DNA from: CAYFMS01 sp964462325
Lineage (GTDB): Bacteria > Patescibacteriota > Patescibacteriia > UBA9934
Reading direction: 5' to 3'
NCBI GenBank assembly: GCA_964462325.1
Contig: CAYWYQ010000017.1
Location: 1 to 15,258 of the forward strand
Length of the DNA stretch: 15,258 bases
Both the position numbers and the translations under genes were made by a program. Shown piece after piece: positions 8,596-14,714 of the stretch. The first letter of the stretch is position 1, and each line of letters begins with the position of its first letter. The notes below the pieces were generated by a model. The model saw nothing but the letters and a program-made list of their open reading frames with translations. It did no database searches and had not been told where the DNA came from.

Positions 8596-8625
8596 AAAAA
8601 CCCGACACATATGCGTCGGGTTTTG
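8596..8625. terminator. Bidirectional intrinsic terminator of the SIMPL gene
   Basis: CCCGAC (8601-8606) and GTCGGG (8615-8620) pair around an ACATATGC loop, with an A-tract before and a T-tract after, so it can act on both strands. On the minus strand it lies about 15 bases past the SIMPL stop codon, with a run of Us encoded by 8596-8600. Confidence 0.8.
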
Positions 8626-8635
8626 TATTAGTCGA

Positions 8636-9385
8636 TTATCGAATCTGATACGTAATGTAGACCTGCATAACAATCTCTTCTTCTCCGCGTTGTAACCCTA
8701 AATCTTCATCCAATCTAGCACTTTGTGTTTCGGCGTAATACGGCTGGAACTGATCATCGCCCTGCATCCATTCGCTATATTCTACAACGGCACCAAGTCG
8801 GACGCCTAATTCCTTACTCAATTCTTTTGCTTTTTCCTCTGCATTTTTGATGGCATTCGCTCGCGCATCTGCTTCAAAATCATATGTTTCGCTTATTTCA
8901 AATGTAGGTCCCGAAATATCTGTCACGCCATTAGCTCCGGCAGTAGAAATGATCGCATCAAGAAGATCAATATCATTCACAATAACCTCTACTGATTCCG
9001 TAATCATCCATCCACGTTTTATATAATCCTGTTCATCCTGATCCCAAAAACGATTTTCACGCATATAATAATTCTGCGTTTGAATATCTTTTTCTGGCAC
9101 ACCTGCGTCTTTTACAGCTTGGATAAGCGTACTTGTAGATGTTGCATGTAACGTTTGGGCAGATAGCACTGTTTCAGCCTCTGTACGCACACCAAGTTGC
9201 AATGTTGCCTTATCTGGTTCGGAAGTTGCTCGCCCTTCACCCTCAATGGTGATTGTTCCATTTGGTTCGCTGGCGGTAAATAAAAGCCGCATTTGATTTA
9301 CCGATAATAATGTAAGTAAAATAAGAAGGGCCGTAGCGAGCGCCGGAAGGTATTTTTTCTTTTCTTCATGTATTTCATGATGCAT
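8636..9385 (-). CDS. Membrane-anchored SIMPL (DUF541, YggE-like) domain protein
   Basis: A 249-residue protein with a charged N-terminus (MHHEIHEEKKKYLP), one membrane helix at about residues 13-30, and an extracytoplasmic SIMPL/DUF541 domain from about residue 43 to the end. The family signature is the opening strand TITIEGEGRATSEPDKATLQLGV; later typical elements are the helix LIQAVKDAGVPEKDIQTQNY and the block ARANAIKNAEEKAKELSKELGV. YggE-type proteins are periplasmic or membrane-associated oligomers linked to stress resistance, but their molecular function is not settled and I infer none here. Length fits the family. The gene is transcribed alone on the minus strand, ends at a strong terminator, and converges on the giant surface gene. 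No Shine-Dalgarno sequence is seen before the ATG; a TATACAT word about 14 bases upstream on the coding strand could be a -10, implying a very short leader. Confidence 0.88.
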   Translation of the reverse strand: MHHEIHEEKKKYLPALATALLILLTLLSVNQMRLLFTASEPNGTITIEGEGRATSEPDKATLQLGVRTEAETVLSAQTLHATSTSTLIQAVKDAGVPEKDIQTQNYYMRENRFWDQDEQDYIKRGWMITESVEVIVNDIDLLDAIISTAGANGVTDISGPTFEISETYDFEADARANAIKNAEEKAKELSKELGVRLGAVVEYSEWMQGDDQFQPYYAETQSARLDEDLGLQRGEEEIVMQVYITYQIR

Positions 9386-9434
9386 AATCGATAGTTAATG
9401 TATACCGATAGTTTACATGATTTTTTTCAGATGC

Positions 9435-9461
9435 AAAAAACCCCCGAATAGAATTCGGGGG
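9435..9461 (-). terminator. Second (distal) terminator of the lipoprotein gene
   Basis: CCCCCGAAT (9441-9449) and ATTCGGGGG (9453-9461) form a 9-bp GC-rich stem with an AGA loop. Read on the minus strand it is followed by six Us from the A-run at 9435-9440, a classic intrinsic terminator. Confidence 0.85.
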
Positions 9462-9462
9462 T

Positions 9463-9488
9463 AAAACCCTAGCTTGGGTAAGCTAGGG
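9463..9488 (-). terminator. First terminator-like hairpin, overlapping the lipoprotein stop codon
   Basis: CCCTAGCTT (9467-9475) and AAGCTAGGG (9480-9488) form a perfect 9-bp stem with a GGGT loop. On the minus strand only four Us follow (9463-9466), then the next terminator begins. The TAG stop (9483-9485) lies within the stem, so a terminating ribosome would compete with folding. Confidence 0.65.
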
Positions 9489-10169
9489 GAGGGCGCGGAG
9501 GAATGAGAAGGTTTGACCCTTATCATCCCATGCATCAGGATTTTCCATGATTTTATGCATGGCATTGCCGGTTTCGGCATCTGTCCATTGAATCATGGTT
9601 TGCATGATGCCCAATTCGCCGTTTTCTGGAATCATGTTTTCCGTCAGTTCTGGACTGACTTCGACGACGATCTCGATCGATGCGTGCTTGTCTATAAACA
9701 TGTCGATGCCTTCGACGATGAACACGACGAGCTCCTCATCATGCAAGTCGCCGTCGGGTGTTTCGACGGTAACCATGCCACGCTCTTCGTAATCGAGCCA
9801 TTCAGCATCGATTGTGATGAGCATGTTTTCGATGAAGTACCCCTCGCCGCATCCGCTTTCGGCGCTGAAGAGCAGGGGTTGTTCGGCATGTCCATCGGCT
9901 TGCGCGAAGAAGCTCGATTGCACAGTACGCGCAATCGGTTGAGACGTTGTTTCATACGGCCCGTCGATCCAGTTGAACTGGAAGGGGTCGCAGGGATCAC
10001 CTGTCTCGTCGCTTGGTACGTGGTCATCTCGAGGGGAGTCGAAGATGATGACGGGTTGTTCATGCGAGCCATCGGGATCCGTGACATAGACATACACCGT
10101 CTCCGTTTCCGGAGCGCGGCATGCGGTCGTCAAAAATGCGAGTACCAACACGTGAAAAAAGAACTTCAT
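9483..10169 (-). CDS. Acidic secreted lipoprotein, family unknown
   Basis: A 228-residue protein beginning MKFFFHVLVLAFLTTAC. It has a lipoprotein signal peptide with the lipid-modified Cys at residue 17 (lipobox TTAC; Thr at -3 is unusual). The mature part starts RAPETETVYVYV, is strongly acidic and beta-rich in places, and has only two more cysteines, C60 and C107, which could form a disulfide. I recognise no domain. The start at 10169 is preferred to the in-frame ATG at 10199 because GGAG lies 5 bases before it and the signal peptide begins exactly there. Sampled stretches run from about 42% to 65% GC, clearly richer than the pyrophosphatase gene next door (about 38% in a sampled line), and CGA/TCG-rich codons leave a long open frame on the opposite strand. 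The different composition may mean acquisition by transfer. It is transcribed alone and ends in two stacked hairpins. Confidence 0.8.
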   Translation of the reverse strand: MKFFFHVLVLAFLTTACRAPETETVYVYVTDPDGSHEQPVIIFDSPRDDHVPSDETGDPCDPFQFNWIDGPYETTSQPIARTVQSSFFAQADGHAEQPLLFSAESGCGEGYFIENMLITIDAEWLDYEERGMVTVETPDGDLHDEELVVFIVEGIDMFIDKHASIEIVVEVSPELTENMIPENGELGIMQTMIQWTDAETGNAMHKIMENPDAWDDKGQTFSFLRALP

Positions 10170-10190
10170 AGTTTCTCCTATTGGGTGATC

Positions 10191-10211
10191 TGAGTACAAT
10201 AATCATACTCA
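10191..10211 (-). promoter_or_regulatory. Candidate -10 and inverted repeat upstream of the lipoprotein gene
   Basis: On the minus strand TATGAT, a five-of-six -10 match, sits within the inverted repeat TGAGTA (10191-10196) and TACTCA (10206-10211). No good -35 is visible. It lies about 25-40 bases upstream of the ATG at 10169, a reasonable distance. Confidence 0.35.
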
Positions 10212-10306
10212 AAATTCCCATTAGGAGACGGTATTTCTGTCACAAAAACAGGGATTTGTCAATCCTGCCTTTAGTATACTCTGATGAAGAGACACACTCA
10301 ATATAC

Positions 10307-10335
10307 TTGATTCATTGTGGATCTCGAGCTAAGAT
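10307..10335 (+). promoter_or_regulatory. Promoter of the pyrophosphatase gene
   Basis: TTGATT (10307-10312) and TAAGAT (10330-10335) are separated by exactly 17 bases. Transcription would start near 10342, leaving a leader of under 20 bases with no Shine-Dalgarno sequence before the ATG at 10359. Confidence 0.5.
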
Positions 10336-10358
10336 GTATGCATTCATAAACAAAAAAT

Positions 10359-10886
10359 ATGTCAGATTTATTACACGGAATTAGTGCAGGGAATACACCG
10401 GAAGAACTCAATGTTATTATTGAGAATTCTCCAGCGACAGGGAAAGCGAAGTATGAAGTAGATAAGGAAACAGGACTATTGATGCTTGATCGAGTATTAC
10501 GAGCACCAATGACATACCCTACAAATTACGGATATGTCCCTCAAACATTATGTGAAGATGGTGATCCGCTCGATGTATTTGTTGTGTGTCAGGCAGATTT
10601 ACTCCCTCTTTCATTGGTTGAATCGAGAGTGGTTGGCGTAATTAAGATGATTGATGGAGGTGAGACTGATGACAAGATCATCGCTGTTGCAAAGAATGAT
10701 GCCTATTATGACCATGTAAAAGATATTTTAGATCTTCCTAAGATTCAAATTGAAGAGATGATGAAGTTTTTTAGGGATTACAAGGAGCTTGAAAAGAAAG
10801 AAGTGGATGTGACGGGAATGCATGGGCGCGAAGAAGCGATTCAAATTGTAAAAGAATCAATCGAATTGTACGAAAACAAAAAGTAG
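10359..10886 (+). CDS. ppa: Soluble family I inorganic pyrophosphatase
   Basis: Hydrolyses pyrophosphate to two phosphates in the cytoplasm with Mg2+, pulling biosynthetic reactions forward. At 175 aa it has the usual bacterial length. All the catalytic and metal-binding residues of the family can be placed by comparison with the E. coli enzyme: E22, K31, E33, R45, Y53, Y57, the EDGDPLDV signature with D67, D69 and D72, then D99, D104, K106 and the RDYK motif with Y141 and K142. It should therefore be active. The gene stands alone, with its own TTGATT-17-TAAGAT promoter and no Shine-Dalgarno sequence (CAAAAAATATG). The ATG at 10359 gives an N-terminus of normal length. Hairpins shortly after the stop (10888-10916) lack a T-tract, so the transcript end is unclear. 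Confidence 0.95.
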   Translation: MSDLLHGISAGNTPEELNVIIENSPATGKAKYEVDKETGLLMLDRVLRAPMTYPTNYGYVPQTLCEDGDPLDVFVVCQADLLPLSLVESRVVGVIKMIDGGETDDKIIAVAKNDAYYDHVKDILDLPKIQIEEMMKFFRDYKELEKKEVDVTGMHGREEAIQIVKESIELYENKK

Positions 10887-11031
10887 ATCGATCTTTTGTA
10901 GATCGGTAATACAAAAAAGGTAGGATCTCAATTACAGAGGCCGACCATTTTTAGATCTAATAACGCTAGATTCTGGGTCAGGGCGGGAATGACAGGAATT
11001 TGAGAATTGTTTACGATGTGGACAATCTGAC
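10887..11031. repeat. Intergenic space with hairpins and a degenerate TAGATTCTGGGTC...GAATGAC repeat
   Basis: TTTTGTA (10894-10900) and TACAAAA (10910-10916) can pair, and ATCGATC with GATCGGT can form an alternative stem just after the pyrophosphatase stop; neither has a T-tract. At about 10970-10993 the sequence CTAGATTCTGGGTC followed by GGGAATGAC resembles a widespread intergenic palindrome type seen across many bacteria (TAGATTCCGGGTCAAGCCCGGAATGAC-like), with its central arms decayed. No gene is visible. Confidence 0.4.
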
Positions 11032-11058
11032 TTGATTTTAGGTGTAAATTGATATACT
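11032..11058 (+). promoter_or_regulatory. Promoter candidate for the DUF378 gene
   Basis: TATACT (11053-11058) is a good -10, with TTGATT (11032-11037) at a shortish 15-base spacing. It lies 28 bases before the ATG at 11087, which has no Shine-Dalgarno sequence. Confidence 0.45.
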
Positions 11059-11086
11059 AAACATAGTTAATTCACTAATCATAGCT

Positions 11087-11293
11087 ATGAAAAATAAGAG
11101 CCCACTTCATATGACGGCATGGATACTTGTCGTTGTCGGTGCACTTAACTGGGGACTCGTAGGAGTTACTAGCTCAGACTGGGATTTAGTGACTGCAATT
11201 TTTGGAGGCATCCCTTGGCTTCGAGAACTTGTATTCATCCTCGTCGGTCTTGCTGGACTTATGATGCTTTTCGGCGCAATGTCAGAAAAGTAA
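11087..11293 (+). CDS. DUF378 family small membrane protein
   Basis: A 68-residue protein with two membrane helices, about residues 8-28 (HMTAWILVVVGALNWGLVGV) and 43-64 (LRELVFILVGLAGLMMLFGA). The conserved DUF378 features are visible: the AWxLxxVGALNWGLVG block, a short loop with D/W residues and a second helix beginning LVFILVGLAGL. The function of the family is unknown. The length is typical. It stands alone between its own promoter and a perfect terminator 20 bases after the stop. The ATG follows CATAGCT with no Shine-Dalgarno sequence, like several genes here. Confidence 0.9.
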   Translation: MKNKSPLHMTAWILVVVGALNWGLVGVTSSDWDLVTAIFGGIPWLRELVFILVGLAGLMMLFGAMSEK

Positions 11294-11312
11294 TAAGCTA
11301 CTCTTTTCTTGC

Positions 11313-11338
11313 AAAAAATCCCAAACACGGGATTTTTT
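11313..11338. terminator. Bidirectional intrinsic terminator after the DUF378 gene
   Basis: AAAAAATCCC (11313-11322) and GGGATTTTTT (11329-11338) are perfectly complementary around an AAACAC loop. A-run before and T-run after make it functional on both strands. Confidence 0.85.
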
Positions 11339-11432
11339 GTTTACCCGCTTAAAAATGGACGGTCTGTCGACTCGTCTCTGAAAGGCCCGTACCTTAATCG
11401 ATAGGTTGGACCTTGGTAGCGTGTAGGTGGTA

Positions 11433-11467
11433 GGAGTAGGGAGTAGGGAGTAGGGAGTAGGGAGTAG
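11433..11467. repeat. Tandem array of five GGAGTAG units
   Basis: Five exact 7-base GGAGTAG copies in a row (35 bases), preceded by GTGTAGGTGGTA. A single related GGTGGTAGGGAGTG word occurs at 7994-8007 and inverted relatives (ACTACTCCCTACACCCC) at 11700-11716. Short perfect tandem units of this kind are prone to length change between strains. Confidence 0.85.
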
Positions 11468-11489
11468 CTTTTAGCACCACCATCCTATC

Positions 11490-11530
11490 ATTCCAGACTT
11501 GCTTACCTGCCGGCAGGTAGGATCTGGAAT
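11490..11530. repeat. Nested hairpin with CTGCCGGCAG core
   Basis: Outer arms ATTCCAGA (11490-11497) and TCTGGAAT (11523-11530) enclose the perfect 16-bp palindrome TACCTGCCGGCAGGTA (11504-11519). The core is shared with the 20-bp palindrome at 7788-7807. Confidence 0.7.
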
Positions 11531-11542
11531 CTAGCTTATCCA

Positions 11543-11633
11543 GTCATCTCGAGTGAGTCATATGAATCGAGAGATCTACCTCTTCTGAATTACAAGTAGA
11601 TTTCTCCACTCGCTAACGCTCGGTCGAAATGAC
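11543..11633. repeat. About 91-bp inverted-repeat element (MITE- or REP-like)
   Basis: The left arm begins GTCATCTCGAGTGAG and ends GAGAGATCTAC (to about 11579); the right arm, read on the minus strand, begins GTCATTTCGACCGAG and ends GAGAAATCTAC. The arms flank a 16-base centre (CTCTTCTGAATTACAA region). The GTCATYTCGA...AGATCT type is, to my knowledge, a widespread dispersed palindrome in diverse bacteria. No transposase is present; it could be a non-autonomous element. Confidence 0.65.
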
Positions 11634-11758
11634 AAGTGCTAAAAGCTACTCTGCTAATGCTCTACACCATAATCGCTAACCTCATAAACGCTACTATAAA
11701 CTACTCCCTACACCCCACCACCTACACGCTCATAGCTAACTTGCTAAATAGCTAGACT

Positions 11759-13906
11759 CTACTGCGCTAGTAAATGGCTGATCGTAAACGAATACATAGT
11801 AGTTTCGGTCAGTACATATCCGGTATTGGTGGATTCATCCATATGGAATCCAACGGCATATTGCAATTCGTCAGCAACATATTGCGTTACATAGGCACCT
11901 GTCTTATCAAATACCGCTATACGTGATGCAGATGGTTCAAGTATGTATAAGTAAGAGGAATCTTCATTTGTCCATAGATCTTCAGCATTTGAGAGATGTG
12001 GATCTATCTTTCCTAAGTCGAGCGAAAGTTCTCTTCCAGAGCCAAATCGAATGATGTCATCTGGCAACAAGATAAATATATCTCCATCAATCTCAATATC
12101 GATTCCGGAATTTATATTACTTTCACGTGCGCTAATCCAAGAGGTACCTGCCTCATACCCATTCCCTTGTGGACGCATTTTTATAATTTGCTGTGCAAGT
12201 GGAGACAAAACATACAGATTATCAAGATAAATAGATAAACCAGATAGAGAGGTAAGTCTATTTGTGCCACTTATAATTGGAGCTGAAGTAGATGAGGGTA
12301 TATCAATTTTCCCTAATTGTAATTGATCATCACTAAAGATAATACTATCTCCAACCACAGTATATTCTTTACCTGATCCAATAGACCCGTCCGTTAAATT
12401 AGCCGGATCAAACGAAGAGTTTAAAGAATTATATTGATAGAGATCCCCATTCGAAATTCCGTAATATTGGTCATTTGTATAAATAAAGTGATCGAATACA
12501 ATCGAGTCAATCGTCGCAACTTGCGAAAGGGAGAGCTCTGACACTCCTCGTAAATCAACGAGGATTTGATTCAATTCAGTGCGCAAACCCTCTATTTCAT
12601 TTTCAGAATTTTTTGGAGGGGAAAGTGTGTCTAGCAGAGCGGCTGCTTCGGAAATCAATGTCCGTGCATTCTCTGTATCATCATAAATAAGGCTAGCAGA
12701 AGCTACATCACGTTTTTCTTCTATGGTCTGCACGATGGATGTATAGACTTCCAATGCCTCTTTTTCCGAATGAGACTTAGAAAGAACTTTTATTCCCAAA
12801 AATGCAAGAATAACAAGGCAAATACCGCTAATAGCCCCGATCTTTACGGCTTTTGGTAGACAAGTGACTCTATTTTTAATGGTGCTAACTAAATTTGTTG
12901 GCTTTACACTTCCTTTATTTTCTGCATAATTCTCCATCAATTCTTTGCAGGCACGCCAAAGCCGCACACTTCCTTTTGAAAGTGCTGTCCATACAAAACT
13001 TAATACGACAATACTTGCCTTAAGAGTAAACCGTGCTATTTGTAAAAGAACACTTTTCGCTCCTTTATTTCCAGGGTTTGATAATTTTTGTAGTAATGGA
13101 TTTGTGATCTTTTGGAATGAATGAACGAGGCTAGGCTTTTGATCACCAATAAGCTCTGCTGTAGCTTCTTTTGTTTGTCCAAGCTGTTGAATAGAAGTAA
13201 GAGGATTCTCTTTTGTCATTCCTGTTCGCGTATGAGGATTTTTCACTTTTATACAAATAGCTCCATATACCTCTTGCGCCCCGCGATATTGTTGAATACG
13301 TTGCAAAGCTCCAGATGGGGGCAATGTAACGAGAATATCTTGTAATTCATTTTGACTCAGTTCTCTTGAAGGGATGCGATGCGCGAGATAGAAAATATCC
13401 CCTGCATTTAACTCTCCATCAAGTACGGTAATGAAAAGTTTCTCCCAACTCGTTTTTTCTGGGGGCTCAAACTGTTCGTCTAATTCATAGATTGTATATC
13501 TAGACTTCGCCGTTTTATGCATGAATTGTGCCAAAAGATTTCCAACACCGCTCAAGAAAATTTGCTGATGACTCACAATGCCAACAACGGCATGTACGTC
13601 TGTAATAGGAATGGGTCGAATTTCCAGGGATAAACTACTTAGCTGTTCATTGATTACTTGCAGCAATTGTTCAAAGCGATGAGCAAGATTCATGTCTTCT
13701 GTTGCAGAGTTTTTGAATCGCTCAATATGTTCATTGATCGTAATCGCAATACGCTCTCTCGCCTTGTTCTTGCGACCTAAAATACGATAAAGCGCAAAAA
13801 CATGCCCACGATTCCCAGGTAATTCATAAAGAAGTGCCTGCATGATTGGAGGGTTTTCTCTTGGGAGGGACGTTATTTTTGCTGTTTTAATGCGGAGTTG
13901 TTTCAT
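11759..13906 (-). CDS. Membrane protein with degenerate PP2C-like domain and beta-propeller-like C-terminus
   Basis: A 715-residue protein in three parts. Residues about 20-222 resemble a PP2C/PPM phosphatase fold: the strand-helix ALYRILGRKNKARERIAITINEHIERF, the VVGIVSHQQIFLSGVGNLLAQFM block (matching the usual xxNxGDSRxyx strand pair) and LNAGDIFYLAHRIPSRELSQNELQDIL (matching pGDxLLLxTDGL). The acidic metal ligands are gone: GDS is GNL and the TDG triad is AHR, so it is probably a pseudophosphatase. Residues 286-308 are a hydrophobic amphipathic stretch; 355-376 is a clear membrane helix after a basic segment. Residues about 377-465 are helical, possibly coiled coil. Residues about 466-715 are repeated beta strands (e.g. 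NLYVLSPLAQQIIKM, SYLYILEPSASRIAVFD) suggesting an extracellular propeller. Likely a transmembrane sensor or scaffold; that role is inference. It is divergent to the regulator at 13989. The ATG has no strong ribosome binding site. Confidence 0.75.
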   Translation of the reverse strand: MKQLRIKTAKITSLPRENPPIMQALLYELPGNRGHVFALYRILGRKNKARERIAITINEHIERFKNSATEDMNLAHRFEQLLQVINEQLSSLSLEIRPIPITDVHAVVGIVSHQQIFLSGVGNLLAQFMHKTAKSRYTIYELDEQFEPPEKTSWEKLFITVLDGELNAGDIFYLAHRIPSRELSQNELQDILVTLPPSGALQRIQQYRGAQEVYGAICIKVKNPHTRTGMTKENPLTSIQQLGQTKEATAELIGDQKPSLVHSFQKITNPLLQKLSNPGNKGAKSVLLQIARFTLKASIVVLSFVWTALSKGSVRLWRACKELMENYAENKGSVKPTNLVSTIKNRVTCLPKAVKIGAISGICLVILAFLGIKVLSKSHSEKEALEVYTSIVQTIEEKRDVASASLIYDDTENARTLISEAAALLDTLSPPKNSENEIEGLRTELNQILVDLRGVSELSLSQVATIDSIVFDHFIYTNDQYYGISNGDLYQYNSLNSSFDPANLTDGSIGSGKEYTVVGDSIIFSDDQLQLGKIDIPSSTSAPIISGTNRLTSLSGLSIYLDNLYVLSPLAQQIIKMRPQGNGYEAGTSWISARESNINSGIDIEIDGDIFILLPDDIIRFGSGRELSLDLGKIDPHLSNAEDLWTNEDSSYLYILEPSASRIAVFDKTGAYVTQYVADELQYAVGFHMDESTNTGYVLTETTMYSFTISHLLAQ

Positions 13907-13944
13907 TTTAGGTCTTTACTAATCAGTACGGTACCTTTACTATA

Positions 13945-13973
13945 AGTATATACGAAATTTTGGAGGATGTAAG
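13945..13973 (-). promoter_or_regulatory. Promoter candidate for the PP2C-like gene in the divergent spacer
   Basis: On the minus strand CTTACA and TATACT lie 17 bases apart, with TATACT encoded by AGTATA at 13945-13950. The leader would be about 30 bases. The same AT-rich patch (TATAAGTATATA, 13941-13952) is the only plausible -10 area for the divergent regulator gene, so the two promoters probably overlap and may be co-regulated. Confidence 0.4.
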
Positions 13974-13988
13974 GGAGGAAGTCAAATC

Positions 13989-14714
13989 ATGAACACTATC
14001 AGTATTCGTATGCCAATAAAAAAAACAACGGTAAAAACACGCAAAGGAACAAAAGCAACTGCCACGAAGAAAAAGACTTCGGAGAAAAAAGAGCAATCTG
14101 ATCAATCGATTGAACAGCTATTTGGTTCAAAGACACGTGTACGTATGTTGCGATTATTTTTAGATAATCCAGATCGAGCTTTTTATGTGCGGGAATTAAC
14201 GCGTCGCATCGATTCTCAGCTCAACTCAGTTCGAAGGGAATTAAATAATTTGATTGGTATAGGGATTTTACAAGAGGTTGAGGGGACAATCTTGAAGGAA
14301 GAGAAAAAGACACCGAAAGCACGCTCGACCAAAAAGAAATACTATCAGGCAAATGTTGATTTTCCTTTTTTCGAAGAGCTTAGAAGTATTATGAAAAAAT
14401 CCGCAATTTTGATGAATAAGGATTTTGTGAGAGAGGTGAATAAGAAAGGGAAAATCAAGCTTCTATTTTTAACAGGCGCATTTGTAGATAATGACCGTAC
14501 TGAGTCAGATATGTTGATTATCGGGAATATCAAGCCGGATGCATTACGAAAAGCGGTTCAGAATTTTGAAAAAGAAATCGGAAAAGAGATTAATTATACA
14601 AGTATGCCTATTGATGAGTATCAATATCGCATGGAAGTAAAAGATCGATTCCTGCTTTCATTGTTGAAGACGGAAAAAGTAGTCCTTATAAATGAAATGG
14701 ATATTGCCGTATGA
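13989..14714 (+). CDS. Winged-helix transcriptional regulator with nucleotidyltransferase-like C-terminal domain
   Basis: A 241-residue protein. Residues 1-36 are a Lys/Thr-rich basic tail that probably contacts nucleic acid. Residues about 41-120 form a winged helix of ArsR/MarR type (SIEQLFGSKTRVRMLRLFL, YVRELTRRIDSQLNSVRRELNNLIGIGIL, with a basic wing before KKYYQAN). Residues about 157-236 resemble a degenerate MNT-type nucleotidyltransferase domain: LLFLTGAFVDNDRTESDMLIIGNI follows the GSxARGxxxxxSDxDLLVxG pattern but the GS pair is TG and the second Asp is absent, so catalysis is doubtful. Such fusions are frequent near TsaB-like genes in CPR genomes as I know them. AGGGAGG (13972-13978) lies 10 bases before this ATG; a second ATG at 14010 has none. 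Its TGA overlaps the next start by ATGA, indicating translational coupling. Confidence 0.75.
   Translation: MNTISIRMPIKKTTVKTRKGTKATATKKKTSEKKEQSDQSIEQLFGSKTRVRMLRLFLDNPDRAFYVRELTRRIDSQLNSVRRELNNLIGIGILQEVEGTILKEEKKTPKARSTKKKYYQANVDFPFFEELRSIMKKSAILMNKDFVREVNKKGKIKLLFLTGAFVDNDRTESDMLIIGNIKPDALRKAVQNFEKEIGKEINYTSMPIDEYQYRMEVKDRFLLSLLKTEKVVLINEMDIAV

Larger units (their letters stand above)
11339..11758. other. Repeat-filled intergenic region, no gene
   Basis: Some 420 bases between the DUF378 terminator and the stop of the minus-strand PP2C-like gene. It contains a decayed AGGTTGGACCTTGG word (11403-11416), the GGAGTAG array, a GTAGCTTTTAGCAC inverted pair (11464-11477 and 11636-11649), an ATTCCAGA...TCTGGAAT hairpin (11490-11530) with an inner CTGCCGGCAG palindrome, a long inverted-repeat element and TAGCTA-rich sequence before 11758. 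Several words match 7985-8110 in the opposite orientation. No frame of note is present. Confidence 0.7.

Noticed and set aside
9513..10193. Long open frame (226 codons) on the plus strand opposite the lipoprotein gene
   Set aside because: The minus frame has a ribosome binding site, a lipoprotein signal peptide and terminators; the plus frame has none and its openness follows from CGA/TCG-rich codons.
10181..10384. 67-codon plus-strand frame ending inside the pyrophosphatase gene
   Set aside because: It overlaps the promoter and start of a certain gene in another frame and has no signals of its own.
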